A stretch of 46,084 nucleotides of DNA from Syntrophaceae bacterium (GCA_003142535.1 PLMQ01000037.1:1-46084), one strand, 5' to 3'. Positions 8,784 through 18,164 are shown, numbered from the stretch's first letter. Numbers and translations are program-made. Notes: a model not told the origin generated them from the sequence alone.

Positions 8784-9413
8784 TTAAATACTAATGAACG
8801 AATACGCAACAAAATTGCCGTCATGGCTCAAACTGACGTCCACCGGATATCTTTCCTCATTATAATAAATAATCGGCGGCTGAAGCTCTCCGTCATTTTT
8901 CACCCGTCTGATTTCCAAATGCTGGTAATTTAAATGAAAATATCCGGCCACTCTCCGGACAAGACAATCGCGGACAAATAATGATGGATCAACATTTTCC
9001 CGGGCTTCCGGTGGGGGTACAATATCAACATCCCATACTATTTTATCAAGTATCCGTAAATCATCCGTGCCGATACAATGCACATATTTTTCTGAAATAA
9101 AAAGGCGGGTAAAAATTCCGGCACTCGCCGAAATGATAACCTCGCCTTGTTCATAGATTCTACCGGTCTCACTTATTGTAACCTTCCACTGACTAGGCAG
9201 AAAAGCAGTATCTGCAGAAGCTTTCTTCATTACCTTATAAGCAGTTTCCTTACAGGCCCAAAGCGACCAAAGCACGGCAGCCGGATTTTTCGCACTGCGG
9301 ACAAATTCTATTTCAGCAGATGTGAGGATTTTCTTTAGAAATCGCAAATCCAGTGTTTTTCTCACATTCACCGGGTCTGTCAAATCCACAACATCGTTCC
9401 CTATGTGCGGCAA
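8784..9413 (-). CDS. 4'-phosphopantetheinyl transferase (holo-ACP synthase superfamily)
   Basis: 209 residues. It transfers phosphopantetheine from CoA to the serine of carrier proteins, most plausibly the ACP encoded three genes upstream. The magnesium-binding GNDVVDL motif is near the N-terminus and WACKETAYKV is the W-x-x-KE motif. The start codon is TTG at 9413, chosen because GGAGG lies 9 bases upstream and the first conserved motif begins 5 codons in. The gene begins inside the acyltransferase gene, overlapping it by 101 bases in another frame. It is the last gene of the fatty-acid-type cluster. Confidence 0.85.
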   Translation of the reverse strand: MPHIGNDVVDLTDPVNVRKTLDLRFLKKILTSAEIEFVRSAKNPAAVLWSLWACKETAYKVMKKASADTAFLPSQWKVTISETGRIYEQGEVIISASAGIFTRLFISEKYVHCIGTDDLRILDKIVWDVDIVPPPEARENVDPSLFVRDCLVRRVAGYFHLNYQHLEIRRVKNDGELQPPIIYYNEERYPVDVSLSHDGNFVAYSFISI

Positions 9414-10137
9414 AATATTTTTCCTCCATTTGCGCCAGCCGGTTAATTATTTGCGCGGCATATCCACGCTGTACCCGTAGCCCGCTATCACCTGCGGACG
9501 AAGGTGTAAAGACTTCCACCTGAACAGAAAATTTTTCGCCCCAGGCCGGAATAAGGCCATAACTCTTTTGTTTATCTCCGCGCAAATAAATACACATTAC
9601 TTTACAATCCTCCACATCCTGGACAAAACGTCCCACACCATAGGAAAAGTCTTCTTTATCCACCATGCCGGTGCGGGAACGACCACCTTCCGGAAATATC
9701 ATGACATTGTGGCCATGACGCATCAGAAAAATGCACTTATCCAGAGTTTTTTTTGTTTTTTCGCGGGGACCACCGCGGTCAATGGGAATGCATTTGCCCA
9801 GATAACATAAAACTGCCAAAATTATATTGCTCTGGAAATTACTTCTCTCCGGCAAGTTCCAAGGAAGTTTTTTATAATCTGTTATATGCGAAACCAGACT
9901 GAAAGTAGCATAACCCAGAATAAAAGAGTCAATCATTGTCAAATGATTGGCACAAATAATCCAAGGCCCCTTATGCCGGGAAAATTCTTCGGTACACTGA
10001 CGGCGAATATCTTTTAAATTCCGCACCCGATAAAATAATATCCGCACAATTAAAAAATATAATGGTGCAATAATTATAATCGCAATCCGCCCGAGAATAT
10101 CCTGTAATTGCAGAGATGCTTTGGATTTTCTATCCAT
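9313..10137 (-). CDS. PlsC-like 1-acyl-glycerol-3-phosphate acyltransferase
   Basis: 274 residues. The acyltransferase motifs are visible: NHLTMIDS (H-x4-D catalytic block) and FPEGGRSRTG (substrate-binding block). One hydrophobic segment near residues 10-35 (IAIIIIAPLYFLIVRILFY) probably anchors it to the inner membrane. In this cluster it may transfer the finished acyl chain from the dedicated ACP to an acceptor, which need not be lysophosphatidate. The ATG at 10137 follows AGGG and starts 5 bases after the ACP stop. The last ~33 residues overlap the next gene and look non-conserved, so a late frameshift that extended the protein is possible. Confidence 0.82.
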   Translation of the reverse strand: MDRKSKASLQLQDILGRIAIIIIAPLYFLIVRILFYRVRNLKDIRRQCTEEFSRHKGPWIICANHLTMIDSFILGYATFSLVSHITDYKKLPWNLPERSNFQSNIILAVLCYLGKCIPIDRGGPREKTKKTLDKCIFLMRHGHNVMIFPEGGRSRTGMVDKEDFSYGVGRFVQDVEDCKVMCIYLRGDKQKSYGLIPAWGEKFSVQVEVFTPSSAGDSGLRVQRGYAAQIINRLAQMEEKYFAAHRERCCGFDRPGECEKNTGFAISKENPHIC

Positions 10138-10141
10138 TTTC

Positions 10142-10390
10142 TTACCCTAGTTTCTGTTTGATTACCCTGACGGCATCGCCAATTGTCCGGATCTTGTCCG
10201 CCTCCTCGTCATCAATGCTGATCCCGAAAACATCTTCGCACTTGATGATAACATCGACCAGACGGGCGGAATTTACTTTCAAATCATTTAAAATGTGGGT
10301 ATCGAGTGTTGCTTTCTCCAGAAGTGCGACATCTTTTGTATACCCCTTTAAAATGTTAACCATCTCTTCAAAAATTTTCTTGTCATCCAT
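10142..10390 (-). CDS. Acyl carrier protein
   Basis: 82 residues, acidic, with the size and helical pattern of type II ACPs. The phosphopantetheine serine is in LKVNSARLVDV, at the place of the usual DSL motif but with N-S-A. It would carry the growing acyl chain between the synthases of this cluster. The ATG at 10390 is preceded by AAGGAG at 10 bases. The divergent attachment motif and the dedicated transferase downstream suggest it is separate from the housekeeping ACP. Confidence 0.9.
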   Translation of the reverse strand: MDDKKIFEEMVNILKGYTKDVALLEKATLDTHILNDLKVNSARLVDVIIKCEDVFGISIDDEEADKIRTIGDAVRVIKQKLG

Positions 10391-10421
10391 AATATTACGC
10401 TCCTTTATAAATTTAAAATTA

Positions 10422-11699
10422 TTATTTTTCCCATTTCTTAAATATTAAGCAGCTATTGACATCACCAAAACCAAATCCCGCCTTGGCAACAATCCTGAGC
10501 TGCGGTTTCTCGATACATGTTTGCGGGATGCTGTGGGCAAATTCCGCTATATCCGGATGAACATCCTCGCTGTTGATGGACGGGTGAATAAAACCTTTGT
10601 AAATTTGCAGCACGGTAGCCACGCATTCGATCGCCCCGGCAGCGCCCAGACAATGGCCAATCATGGATTTTGTAGAATTGATGTAAGGAAAATTCGCTGG
10701 ACCGCGCCCCAAAGCTTCCGCCCAATTCTTGACCTCATAGGGATCGGCAAATGTAGCCGTTAAATGACCGTTAATGGCGTCCACTTCCGCCGGATCAACT
10801 CCCGCATCGGCCACAGCAGCCCTGATGCATTTTTTAACTCCTTCAGCATTCGGAGCAGTCATGGACCCGCCCATCCGCTGACCGCCGCAATTTACATGGC
10901 CGCCGATTATTTCCGCATAAATTCTGGCACCGCGGGCCAACGCCGTTTCCAATTCTTCCAGCACAAGCATCGCTCCGCCGGAACCGGGAACAAAACCACA
11001 GGCGGAAGCACTCATCGGACGCGATCCGGCAGCGGGATTATCATTATACTTACGGCACATAACCCTCATAGCATCAAATCCACCCCAGATATAAGGAGTA
11101 GCTGCTTCCGAACCTCCGGCTACCATGCGCTTGGCCAGACCCATCCTGATTCTCCAGAGGGAATCGATCACCGCCTCATTACCGGTACTGCAAGCCGAAG
11201 AATTCGAGGTCACCTGATTTCCTGCAGCGATAAGGCCGGAAATGCGGCCGCTGGTGCCGCTATTCATAACCTGTTCCACTATTCTGCTGCCCAGACGTCG
11301 CACCCTGCCCTCATTAATCATGGGAACAACAGAATTGGCAATCGTATCCATCCCGCCGACTCCGGAACCGGCAATTACCCCGGTATCCCAATCTACGGTA
11401 TCATCTTCACTTTCCGGAAGGTTAAATCCGGCATCCTTCCAGGCATCAACCGCCGCTACCGATGCGTAGCCGATATTATCATTTATAGACAAAAGCTTTT
11501 CCCGGTCAAAGTAGCTTTTACGGACGGCCTCGAAATTTTCCGGCACTCCGGCGATCTGACAGGCAAACTTCAATTGCTCCAATTGCGGCAGAAAACGTAT
11601 GCCGGAACGGCCTTCCCTCAGCGCCTTTTCAAAATTATCAAGGCCATGCGCATTGGGGGCGGCCACACCCATTCCCGTAACAACAACTCTCGTTTTCAT
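10422..11699 (-). CDS. fabF: Beta-ketoacyl-ACP synthase II (KAS II/FabF type)
   Basis: 425 residues, close to the usual FabF length. It condenses acyl groups with malonyl-ACP to extend the chain by two carbons. The catalytic Cys is in NSSACSTGNEAV, and the two His are in NGHLTATFADPYE and IGHCLGAAGAIE, giving the Cys-His-His set of elongating synthases. Its ATG overlaps the dehydratase stop in the pattern ATGA, so translation is coupled. No separate chain-length-factor partner (a KS homologue lacking Cys) is present, which argues against an aromatic type II PKS. Confidence 0.93.
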   Translation of the reverse strand: MKTRVVVTGMGVAAPNAHGLDNFEKALREGRSGIRFLPQLEQLKFACQIAGVPENFEAVRKSYFDREKLLSINDNIGYASVAAVDAWKDAGFNLPESEDDTVDWDTGVIAGSGVGGMDTIANSVVPMINEGRVRRLGSRIVEQVMNSGTSGRISGLIAAGNQVTSNSSACSTGNEAVIDSLWRIRMGLAKRMVAGGSEAATPYIWGGFDAMRVMCRKYNDNPAAGSRPMSASACGFVPGSGGAMLVLEELETALARGARIYAEIIGGHVNCGGQRMGGSMTAPNAEGVKKCIRAAVADAGVDPAEVDAINGHLTATFADPYEVKNWAEALGRGPANFPYINSTKSMIGHCLGAAGAIECVATVLQIYKGFIHPSINSEDVHPDIAEFAHSIPQTCIEKPQLRIVAKAGFGFGDVNSCLIFKKWEK

Positions 11700-12166
11700 C
11701 TGGCCACTCCCATTCCGGCCAATCTCCCCGTACAGACCACTTCGCCGTTTTCTCTTTCCATAGTTAAATCCATTTTTATAGCCCCTTTACGAAAATAAAT
11801 TTTTCTGCCTTTTACAATCACCCTTTCGCCCGGCACCACAATCCCCTTAAATTCCACCTCATCCATGTGGGAAAATAAACTTAAAGGATATTCCATCTGA
11901 CTTGGCCTCACATTCCTCTGGCAGGCTAAAAGATACATACCGAAAGCAACAACCCCGATCTGGGCCATCGTTTCAATCAATATTACCCCCGGGGTAACAG
12001 GACGGCCGGGAAAATGGCCGCGATAAAAGAATTCGTCTTCGCGAAAGCGATAAGCACCGACTATCTGTTCCTCATCAATGCTGATAATTTCGTCAACAAA
12101 ACGAAATGGCTTTTGCTGCGGCACAAGCGCCAGCAACTCTTTTATTATACCAGCATCAACCTCCAT
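11696..12166 (-). CDS. fabZ: 3-hydroxyacyl-ACP dehydratase (FabZ/hot-dog type)
   Basis: About 156 residues. It removes water from 3-hydroxyacyl-ACP to give trans-2-enoyl-ACP. The active-site helix motif H-x3-G-x4-PG-x4-E is seen in RGHFPGRPVTPGVILIETMAQ-type sequence, with His and Glu as catalytic residues. I chose ATG 12166 because GGAGG lies 5 bases upstream; the ATG at 12178 has no such site. This start gives an 11-base overlap with fabG. Confidence 0.9.
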   Translation of the reverse strand: MEVDAGIIKELLALVPQQKPFRFVDEIISIDEEQIVGAYRFREDEFFYRGHFPGRPVTPGVILIETMAQIGVVAFGMYLLACQRNVRPSQMEYPLSLFSHMDEVEFKGIVVPGERVIVKGRKIYFRKGAIKMDLTMERENGEVVCTGRLAGMGVAR

Positions 12167-12887
12167 AAAGGCCTCCATTGACGTGAATTACGCTGCCTGT
12201 AATATAACTCCCCTTTTTCGCCAGGAAAGCAACCACTTCGGCAATTTCTTCCGGCTTGCCGATGCGCCCTAAAGTAATTTCCCCCATCACTCTATTTTTT
12301 ACTTCCGCAGACAATTCTTCCGTCATTTCCGTCTCAATAAATCCGGGAGCAATGGAATTTACCAGAATATTGCGCCCCCGCAGCTCCTGCGCCAGAGATT
12401 TGGTAAAAGCATCCAGCGCCGCTTTTTCCATCGTGTAGGGAATTTGTCCGGCATTACCCATATGCCCGACAACGCTCGATATGTTAATAATGCGACCGGA
12501 GGAACTGCGTAACATGAATTGCCGCAGTATTCTTTTGGTCAAATACCAGACACCTCGTGTCATCGCCCGCTGTTCATCGAATTGTTCCATTTTCATCGAA
12601 AGAATATCGGCATTGATAGACTGCCCGGCATTATTGACCAGAACATCCACCCTTCCGGCAACATTTTTAATTTGTGTAACCATCGCCTCGACATCATCAA
12701 TATTAGCCAAATCAGCTTTAATTAAAAATCCGTCTTTTATTTCGTCCAGCAGCTTTTGCGCCCCGTCGGCGCTTTTGCGGTAATGAATACCGACATGAAA
12801 TCCTTCCGCAGCCAATGCCCGGCAGCAAGCCGCTCCAATGCCTGTGGCGCCTCCTGTAACGATAGCAACCGGTTTCTCGATCATCAA
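12156..12887 (-). CDS. fabG: 3-oxoacyl-ACP reductase (SDR family)
   Basis: 243 residues, the standard FabG size. It reduces 3-oxoacyl-ACP with NADPH. Visible motifs are TGGATGIGAACC (nucleotide loop), NNAG, the catalytic Ser in NISSVVGHMG and Y-x3-K in PYTMEKAALDAF, and the PG motif after strand 6 (SIAPGFIETEM). It overlaps the preceding KAS III gene by 4 bases. Confidence 0.93.
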   Translation of the reverse strand: MMIEKPVAIVTGGATGIGAACCRALAAEGFHVGIHYRKSADGAQKLLDEIKDGFLIKADLANIDDVEAMVTQIKNVAGRVDVLVNNAGQSINADILSMKMEQFDEQRAMTRGVWYLTKRILRQFMLRSSSGRIINISSVVGHMGNAGQIPYTMEKAALDAFTKSLAQELRGRNILVNSIAPGFIETEMTEELSAEVKNRVMGEITLGRIGKPEEIAEVVAFLAKKGSYITGSVIHVNGGLYGG

Positions 12888-13873
12888 ACATCCTCCACTT
12901 TCAACATCATTGTTGCCCAGGAAAGGCCGGCGCCGACAATAGCCATCGCCACACGGTCACCTGCCTTGATTTCGTCCCAGTGCATACTCAACGCGCCGGG
13001 AGCGCTGCAACAACCTGTATTGCCAAACTGATCAACACTATACCAATGATTTTCCGGTAAAATCCCCCTTCTCTCACAGACGGTTTTGAGCATTCCTAAA
13101 TTGGCCTGATGCCCGATAAAGATAAAACGCTGCGCCTCGGCAGCAAAAGCGTCTTGCAGTGACTTGACGGCTTCCGTCGTCGTACGAATAGCGAAGCCCT
13201 GAACGGCATTACCATCCTGAAAAAAACGCCAGTCGTAGGTAATTCCAACTTTTTCCCAAGCCAAAGGCCGGGAATCAAAACTGCAATTAGTAAACTGAGC
13301 TCGAGCCGGAATACTTGTCGAAACTATAGCGGCAGAGCTGCCATCACCAAATAGCACAGCCATACTGCGATCGGAATAATTCACGCTCTTGGTCAAAGAT
13401 TCGGTATCTACAACCAGAACATACGGAGGAAGAGAATCCGGCTGCATTCGGGAAAGAAAATTGATTTTCATCCCAAAAGAGCTGCATGCCGAATTCATAT
13501 CGAAGCAAGGCACCTCAATACCCAGTTCAGCGGCAATTGCCGACGCTTCCGCCGGAGAGATATTATCCGGAGATGAACTTCCCGCAATCAGCATCCCGAT
13601 ATCTTCGGGCTTCAGCGAAGCGCGTTGCAGCGCCATGCGTGCAGCCGCAGCTCCCATTTGCGCATTCTTATATTGCCTGGCTTCAAAGGCTGCCAGCATG
13701 TTAACATTTTTTGTATTTTTTATGTAATCCAGCGACAATACAGTGCGGCGAGTTTTAATACCCACTCTCTCCAGAATCCATTCATTGCTGGTGCCGATAT
13801 CCAAATCTTCCAAAAATTGATTGGTAATAATGTTATCTGGGTTAAAATGTCCCACAGAATGAAGATAAAGCAT
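12884..13873 (-). CDS. 3-oxoacyl-ACP synthase III-like (FabH family)
   Basis: About 329 residues. FabH-type enzymes start chains by condensing an acyl-CoA with malonyl-ACP. The Cys-His-Asn triad is visible as DMNSACSSFG, FIGHQANLGM and FGNTGCCSAPGALS. I prefer ATG 13873, one base after the dehydrogenase stop and with GGAAGGG upstream; the longer frame would need a TTG start at 13894 overlapping that gene. Its position next to an acyl-CoA dehydrogenase suggests an unusual starter unit, but that is inference. Confidence 0.88.
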   Translation of the reverse strand: MLYLHSVGHFNPDNIITNQFLEDLDIGTSNEWILERVGIKTRRTVLSLDYIKNTKNVNMLAAFEARQYKNAQMGAAAARMALQRASLKPEDIGMLIAGSSSPDNISPAEASAIAAELGIEVPCFDMNSACSSFGMKINFLSRMQPDSLPPYVLVVDTESLTKSVNYSDRSMAVLFGDGSSAAIVSTSIPARAQFTNCSFDSRPLAWEKVGITYDWRFFQDGNAVQGFAIRTTTEAVKSLQDAFAAEAQRFIFIGHQANLGMLKTVCERRGILPENHWYSVDQFGNTGCCSAPGALSMHWDEIKAGDRVAMAIVGAGLSWATMMLKVEDV

Positions 13874-13874
13874 G

Positions 13875-15074
13875 CTAAACAATTTCCCTTCCAATAATCA
13901 TGTTTTGCACTTCCCGCACACCTTCATAAATATCAATGATGTGGGCGTCGCGGTTAAGTTTGGAAATTTCATACTCAGTTGTAAAGCCATATCCGCCGTG
14001 CAAATGGAGGCCTTCCGTTGTGCAATAAATTGCCGCTTCTGCGGCCGTATTTTTCGCCAGAGAAGCATAAATTCCGGCATCCTTTGCTTTTTCCCTGATT
14101 TTGCAGGCTGCCCGGAAGAGAGCAAGTTCAGCCAGTTCCACTCTTTTCCACATGGAGATTATTGTTTCTCTCGCGACAGGAAGATCGCAAATCCTCTGGC
14201 CAAATTGTTTACGTTCGCGGGTATAATCCAGAGTGACTGCGAGCGCCCTTTTCGCTAAACCCAGACCAATGGCTGCGACCATCGGCCGGGCATAATCCAA
14301 TACATCAACGATGTATTTAAAACCGAATCTTCTGTCCCCGATAATCTGATCCGGTTGAATTATAACGTCTTCAAATGTGACACTGGCCGTGTTGGAAAGA
14401 CGCTGCCCCAATTTATCCTCCGGTTTGCCGATCATTATTTTTCCGCCTGTCGGCACCTTTATATCTCTGGTGTTATTTCCGATATCAGGAATATCAGCCG
14501 CGGTTACATGTTCTACCGGGATAACAACGCAGGCCATAAAATTACTTGTGGGCTTTCCGACTTTACACAGAACAGTGTACTGTGAAGCATAAGAGGCATT
14601 GGTAATAAAGCACTTGGACCCATTTAAAACATAGGAACCGTCATCTTTCTTGCTGATAAAGGAGGTCATCATGGAGTTATCGGAACCGGCATTCGGTTCC
14701 GTCAGGCAGAAAGAAGCCAGAAGCGGTTTCTCAACAAAAGGCCTCAGAAATCTTTCTTTCTGTTGATCCGTACCATGCTGGGCAATCACCACATTGGCCA
14801 GATCATTACACATGGCCGAGGTGGATATGCCGGAATCTCCGTAGGAGAGCTCTTCGATAATCATTGCCGTGGATATTAAATCAATTTCATAGCCTTTGAC
14901 GGATTCCGGGATACATAAATTTATAATACCTATTTTCCATGCTTTGCCGATAATCTGCCAAGGAAATATGTGAGCCTTTTCCATTTCCAGAATGTGGGGC
15001 GTAATTTCATTTTTCACGAATTTACGTACCGTATCTACATACATCAATTGATTTTCATTCAGATTAAAATCCAT
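13875..15074 (-). CDS. Acyl-CoA dehydrogenase family protein
   Basis: 399 residues with the full fold: the FAD/substrate motif SFCLTEPNAGSD, the ITNASYA segment, and the C-terminal GGYGFTTEYEI and DIYEGVREVQN, whose Glu is the usual catalytic base. The family oxidises acyl thioesters to 2-enoyl thioesters using FAD and an electron-transfer partner. Within a synthesis operon that lacks an enoyl reductase it may work in the reducing direction, prepare a starter or extender unit, or add a double bond. No EtfAB genes are adjacent. About 280 bases separate it from fabD. Confidence 0.93.
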   Translation of the reverse strand: MDFNLNENQLMYVDTVRKFVKNEITPHILEMEKAHIFPWQIIGKAWKIGIINLCIPESVKGYEIDLISTAMIIEELSYGDSGISTSAMCNDLANVVIAQHGTDQQKERFLRPFVEKPLLASFCLTEPNAGSDNSMMTSFISKKDDGSYVLNGSKCFITNASYASQYTVLCKVGKPTSNFMACVVIPVEHVTAADIPDIGNNTRDIKVPTGGKIMIGKPEDKLGQRLSNTASVTFEDVIIQPDQIIGDRRFGFKYIVDVLDYARPMVAAIGLGLAKRALAVTLDYTRERKQFGQRICDLPVARETIISMWKRVELAELALFRAACKIREKAKDAGIYASLAKNTAAEAAIYCTTEGLHLHGGYGFTTEYEISKLNRDAHIIDIYEGVREVQNMIIGREIV

Positions 15075-15352
15075 TTTCGCAGCCTTTCGTTTAAATAATT
15101 TTAGTTATAAGTTTATAGAATGACCCGCCTAGGCATATCTATTTAAGAACCATATTTCATCACCGCTTATGCGGCAACATTTTTTTTCGGAAAGTTTTTA
15201 ACTCTGCTGACACAGATTGATTGCTGCCCGGCAGAAAAATGATTAATTTTTTTGATTACCGGACTAACTGAATTTTTGGCAAAATTTAGCAAACCGCTTC
15301 TCCCTGGCTGTATTAGTTAGTAATCAGCGTCCCGATGCAAATAAAGTTGTTC
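15075..15352. other. Intergenic region between fabD and the acyl-CoA dehydrogenase gene
   Basis: This 278-base gap has no credible gene. It holds CCGCTTATGCGG at 15163-15174, the same palindrome that lies between units of the 71-bp repeat, so it is probably a worn remnant of that family. I found no promoter with convincing spacing. Confidence 0.5.
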
Positions 15353-16303
15353 TTAATTAGCGCCCGCAAAGATTTTTTCGGCTGCGGAAAGACCGGTAAT
15401 AGACTGGCAGACTACATCTATAGTCTTGAAAAATTCACACAGAGGCCGTCCGGGACCAACCTCATAAATTTCCCTCGCATGGGCAGACAGACCTTGCATA
15501 TTCCCCCACCAGTGAACTGTGCTGCTTAACTGATTTACCAAATTTTCGATTATTTTGTGAACAGCAGCTGAATGGAAGTTGCCCGTAAAATTTGATGTTA
15601 CTTTTAAAGCATTCTCCGGCTTCAATCCTTTGCCGAATTCCCTCAATGTATCGGCAAACGGTTCTTCAATCGGCTTCATGAAACGGCTGTGAAAGGGCGC
15701 ACTGACATTCAACTGAACAAACCGGAAGGGCTTATCCCCGGCCAATACCTGGGCCAGTCTTTTTTCTGCTTCGGGCAATGCCGCTGCATCACCGCTGATC
15801 ACAACCTGATTGGCTGAATTAATATTAGCTACATCAACAGGCAAACCTTCAAGTAATTTACTGAGCATATCGCAATCAATTCCTTCGGAAATGACTGCGG
15901 CCATTCCGCCGACTCCGGCAGGAACTGCTTTCTGCATCAATCTGCCGCGGGTCTGAACAATCTTTAATGCTTCAGCCAGAGGCATTACACGGGCGGCAAC
16001 AAGTGCCGTAAACTCTCCCAAAGAATGCCCGCCGAAATAACGGGGAGCAAAATTATAACGTTCTACCAGACCTCGATACATAGCCATTTCGGTAGTGACA
16101 ATACAGGGCTGGGTATATTCCGTAAGATTTATTCTCTCATCTTCACCAAAGCACATGGCGGCTACATCCCACCCTAAGGTGTCTGATGCTTCCCGGTAAG
16201 TTTCGCGGCAGACGGTAATTTGCTCATAGAATTCTTTTCCCATACCGGGTCTTTGTGATCCCTGCCCCGGGAAAACAACCGCTATACATTTATTCTCACT
16301 CAT
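15353..16303 (-). CDS. fabD: Malonyl-CoA:ACP transacylase
   Basis: 316 residues. It loads malonyl units from malonyl-CoA onto ACP. Motifs: VFPGQGSQRPGMG at the N-terminus, the nucleophile Ser in GGHSLGEFTAL, Arg in QTRGRLMQKA that holds the malonyl carboxylate, and His in SAPFHSRFM. The Arg supports malonyl rather than acetyl specificity. It is the first gene of the fatty-acid-type cluster, although a 278-base gap may separate it into its own transcript. Confidence 0.93.
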   Translation of the reverse strand: MSENKCIAVVFPGQGSQRPGMGKEFYEQITVCRETYREASDTLGWDVAAMCFGEDERINLTEYTQPCIVTTEMAMYRGLVERYNFAPRYFGGHSLGEFTALVAARVMPLAEALKIVQTRGRLMQKAVPAGVGGMAAVISEGIDCDMLSKLLEGLPVDVANINSANQVVISGDAAALPEAEKRLAQVLAGDKPFRFVQLNVSAPFHSRFMKPIEEPFADTLREFGKGLKPENALKVTSNFTGNFHSAAVHKIIENLVNQLSSTVHWWGNMQGLSAHAREIYEVGPGRPLCEFFKTIDVVCQSITGLSAAEKIFAGAN

Positions 16304-16643
16304 CGGAATACCTCCCTAGAAAATCTATCGCACTCAATTTCTAATAGTGCTGCCCAAGGCAGAGCACGATCCATACCACGTTGTAAATATTTCTATTAAA
16401 ACCAGAACATATTGAATCAATTAACAATTAACTGGTGTAAGTATGAGGAAATTAGCGCTGGAAAGATTTATTTCGCGTAAAATATTTTACACTGCGAACA
16501 TTACTTCGCAGCATTTAAAAATATCGGCCAGTCTCTTTCTGGACTAAGTACATAACAGGCAATATTACTTAAAAAATGCCCAGATCGTTAAAACCTTCAC
16601 TTTTTATTAGCTTTTTTATCTTTGACGCTATATTAAGGAATAT
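16304..16643. other. Divergent intergenic region between fabD and the histidine kinase gene
   Basis: No gene is seen in these 340 bases. They must hold the promoters of both flanking genes, but I find no promoter match I would defend. There is a 7-bp inverted repeat CTGCGAA/TTCGCAG at 16492-16511; its right arm region TTACTTCGCAG recurs at 35819-35828 and 35999-36008. Confidence 0.5.
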
Positions 16644-18164
16644 ATGGATACTCTTACTCTGGCCGCAACAAGTTTTATTATTGCTGTTTCGCTGATGATT
16701 ACCGGCAAGAAAGACAATTTGCAGGCATCTTTTGTCGGATTGTGCCTGGCCATCTTTGTTTTCCAAGTGGGCTTTTTTTTCCACAGCATTTTTGCCCCGG
16801 CTTTTTGGAAAAACATCGAATATCTGGGAATCATAGCAATTGCACCGCTGGCTTTACTATTTTTCCGCCGCCTTACTCGTAATAAATCTATTCTTACTCG
16901 CGGACTCGTTGTTTTAACAATTTTTATCAGTGCACTGGGCACCATTGCACTTTTTTCACCTTTATCCGGATGGCAGTATTTCCATTGCAGCATACTTTCC
17001 CTAATGGTTGCCGCATTAGTACTCTGCTATATCGCACTGGTAAGATATGTAAATAAATTACCGCCCAGCGTGGAGAAAAAACGCCTTGGTTATTTACTTT
17101 TTGCCTGCCCGATTACTTTAATCATCTGCAGCATTGATCTTCTCCAATACTTTGGTTTTAATTTTCCATCTGTAGCCGGCATTGTTTTGGCGGCACTGGT
17201 TTATTTTATTTTACTAATTATCGCCTATCCACAATTACATGAGTTGCATGATTTTTTCGCCCGCGGCCTGATTATTTTTATCAGTACGGTCTGCGGCCTG
17301 ATTATTTTTTATTTCACCGCAGGTTTCTTCAGCGACAGTCAATTGCCGTCTTTTACCAGTGTACTTATGGCATCATTTTTAATAGTCATTTCACTTACAC
17401 CCATCAGAATGATTCTGAAAAAAACATTCAATTATTTCTACCCGGAAAGCAAAGATGTCTTTACATCTTTTTACGAATTTGACGAAAAGCTAGAAAGGGA
17501 AAAAGCCTTGATGCTCGCGGAAATGGCTCCGGTTTTCGCTCATGAAATTCGTAACCCTCTGGGGTCAATCAAGGGAGCCGCCCAGTATTTAAAAACAGAA
17601 GCCGTAACCGAAGAGCAGCAGAAGCTTTTCGATGTAATTATCGAAGAAGTAAACAGACTCAATGCCGTTGTCAACCAGTTTCTTGATTATGCGCGTCCCT
17701 ACACTCTCAATCTTAAAGCACAAAATGTCAATGTGCTTGTTCAAAAAGCGATTTCCATAATTGCCGCCAATAAGCTTGCCGAAAATATTGTCATCCAGGA
17801 GGAATTGCATGAGTTGCCGGACATAGAAGTGGATGACCAGCAGTTGATGCAGGTAATTTTGAATATCGCACTCAATGGCATTGAGTCGATGCCTCAGGGA
17901 GGCACCTTAACTTTCCGGACATCCCGTATTGAAGCCACCGCCGATGATGCCGTCAGTATAACAATCCGTGATACCGGTCAGGGAATTAATAATGAAGCAC
18001 TGAAAAGCATTTTCAAGCCTTTTTATACTACCAAAGAAAGGGGCACCGGGCTTGGTCTGGCGATTTGCCAGAAAATCATCAAAGAACACGGCGGGCTCAT
18101 CAGGGTCAAATCTCTCGTAGGCCAGGGAAGCGTTTTTTTTATCCGGCTCAATGCCGGAATATAA
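16644..18164 (+). CDS. Membrane-bound sensor histidine kinase
   Basis: 506 residues. The N-terminal half (about 1-255) is a run of roughly eight hydrophobic segments, so the sensor part is in the inner membrane with no large periplasmic domain. The phosphoacceptor box MAPVFAHEIRNPLGSIKGA has its His at residue 300. The ATPase domain has an N-box (LNIALNGIESM), DTGQGI and GTGLGLAICQKI. It is followed 48 bases later by an NtrC-type regulator, making a classic pair of the AtoS/PilS kind. The ATG at 16644 follows AAGGA. The signal is unknown. Confidence 0.93.
   Translation: MDTLTLAATSFIIAVSLMITGKKDNLQASFVGLCLAIFVFQVGFFFHSIFAPAFWKNIEYLGIIAIAPLALLFFRRLTRNKSILTRGLVVLTIFISALGTIALFSPLSGWQYFHCSILSLMVAALVLCYIALVRYVNKLPPSVEKKRLGYLLFACPITLIICSIDLLQYFGFNFPSVAGIVLAALVYFILLIIAYPQLHELHDFFARGLIIFISTVCGLIIFYFTAGFFSDSQLPSFTSVLMASFLIVISLTPIRMILKKTFNYFYPESKDVFTSFYEFDEKLEREKALMLAEMAPVFAHEIRNPLGSIKGAAQYLKTEAVTEEQQKLFDVIIEEVNRLNAVVNQFLDYARPYTLNLKAQNVNVLVQKAISIIAANKLAENIVIQEELHELPDIEVDDQQLMQVILNIALNGIESMPQGGTLTFRTSRIEATADDAVSITIRDTGQGINNEALKSIFKPFYTTKERGTGLGLAICQKIIKEHGGLIRVKSLVGQGSVFFIRLNAGI

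Noticed and set aside
10764-11798. Long plus-strand open frame of 344 codons opposite the KAS II gene
   Set aside because: It lies antisense to a clearly conserved synthase, has low-complexity His/Ser/Gly/Arg-rich translation and matches no family pattern.
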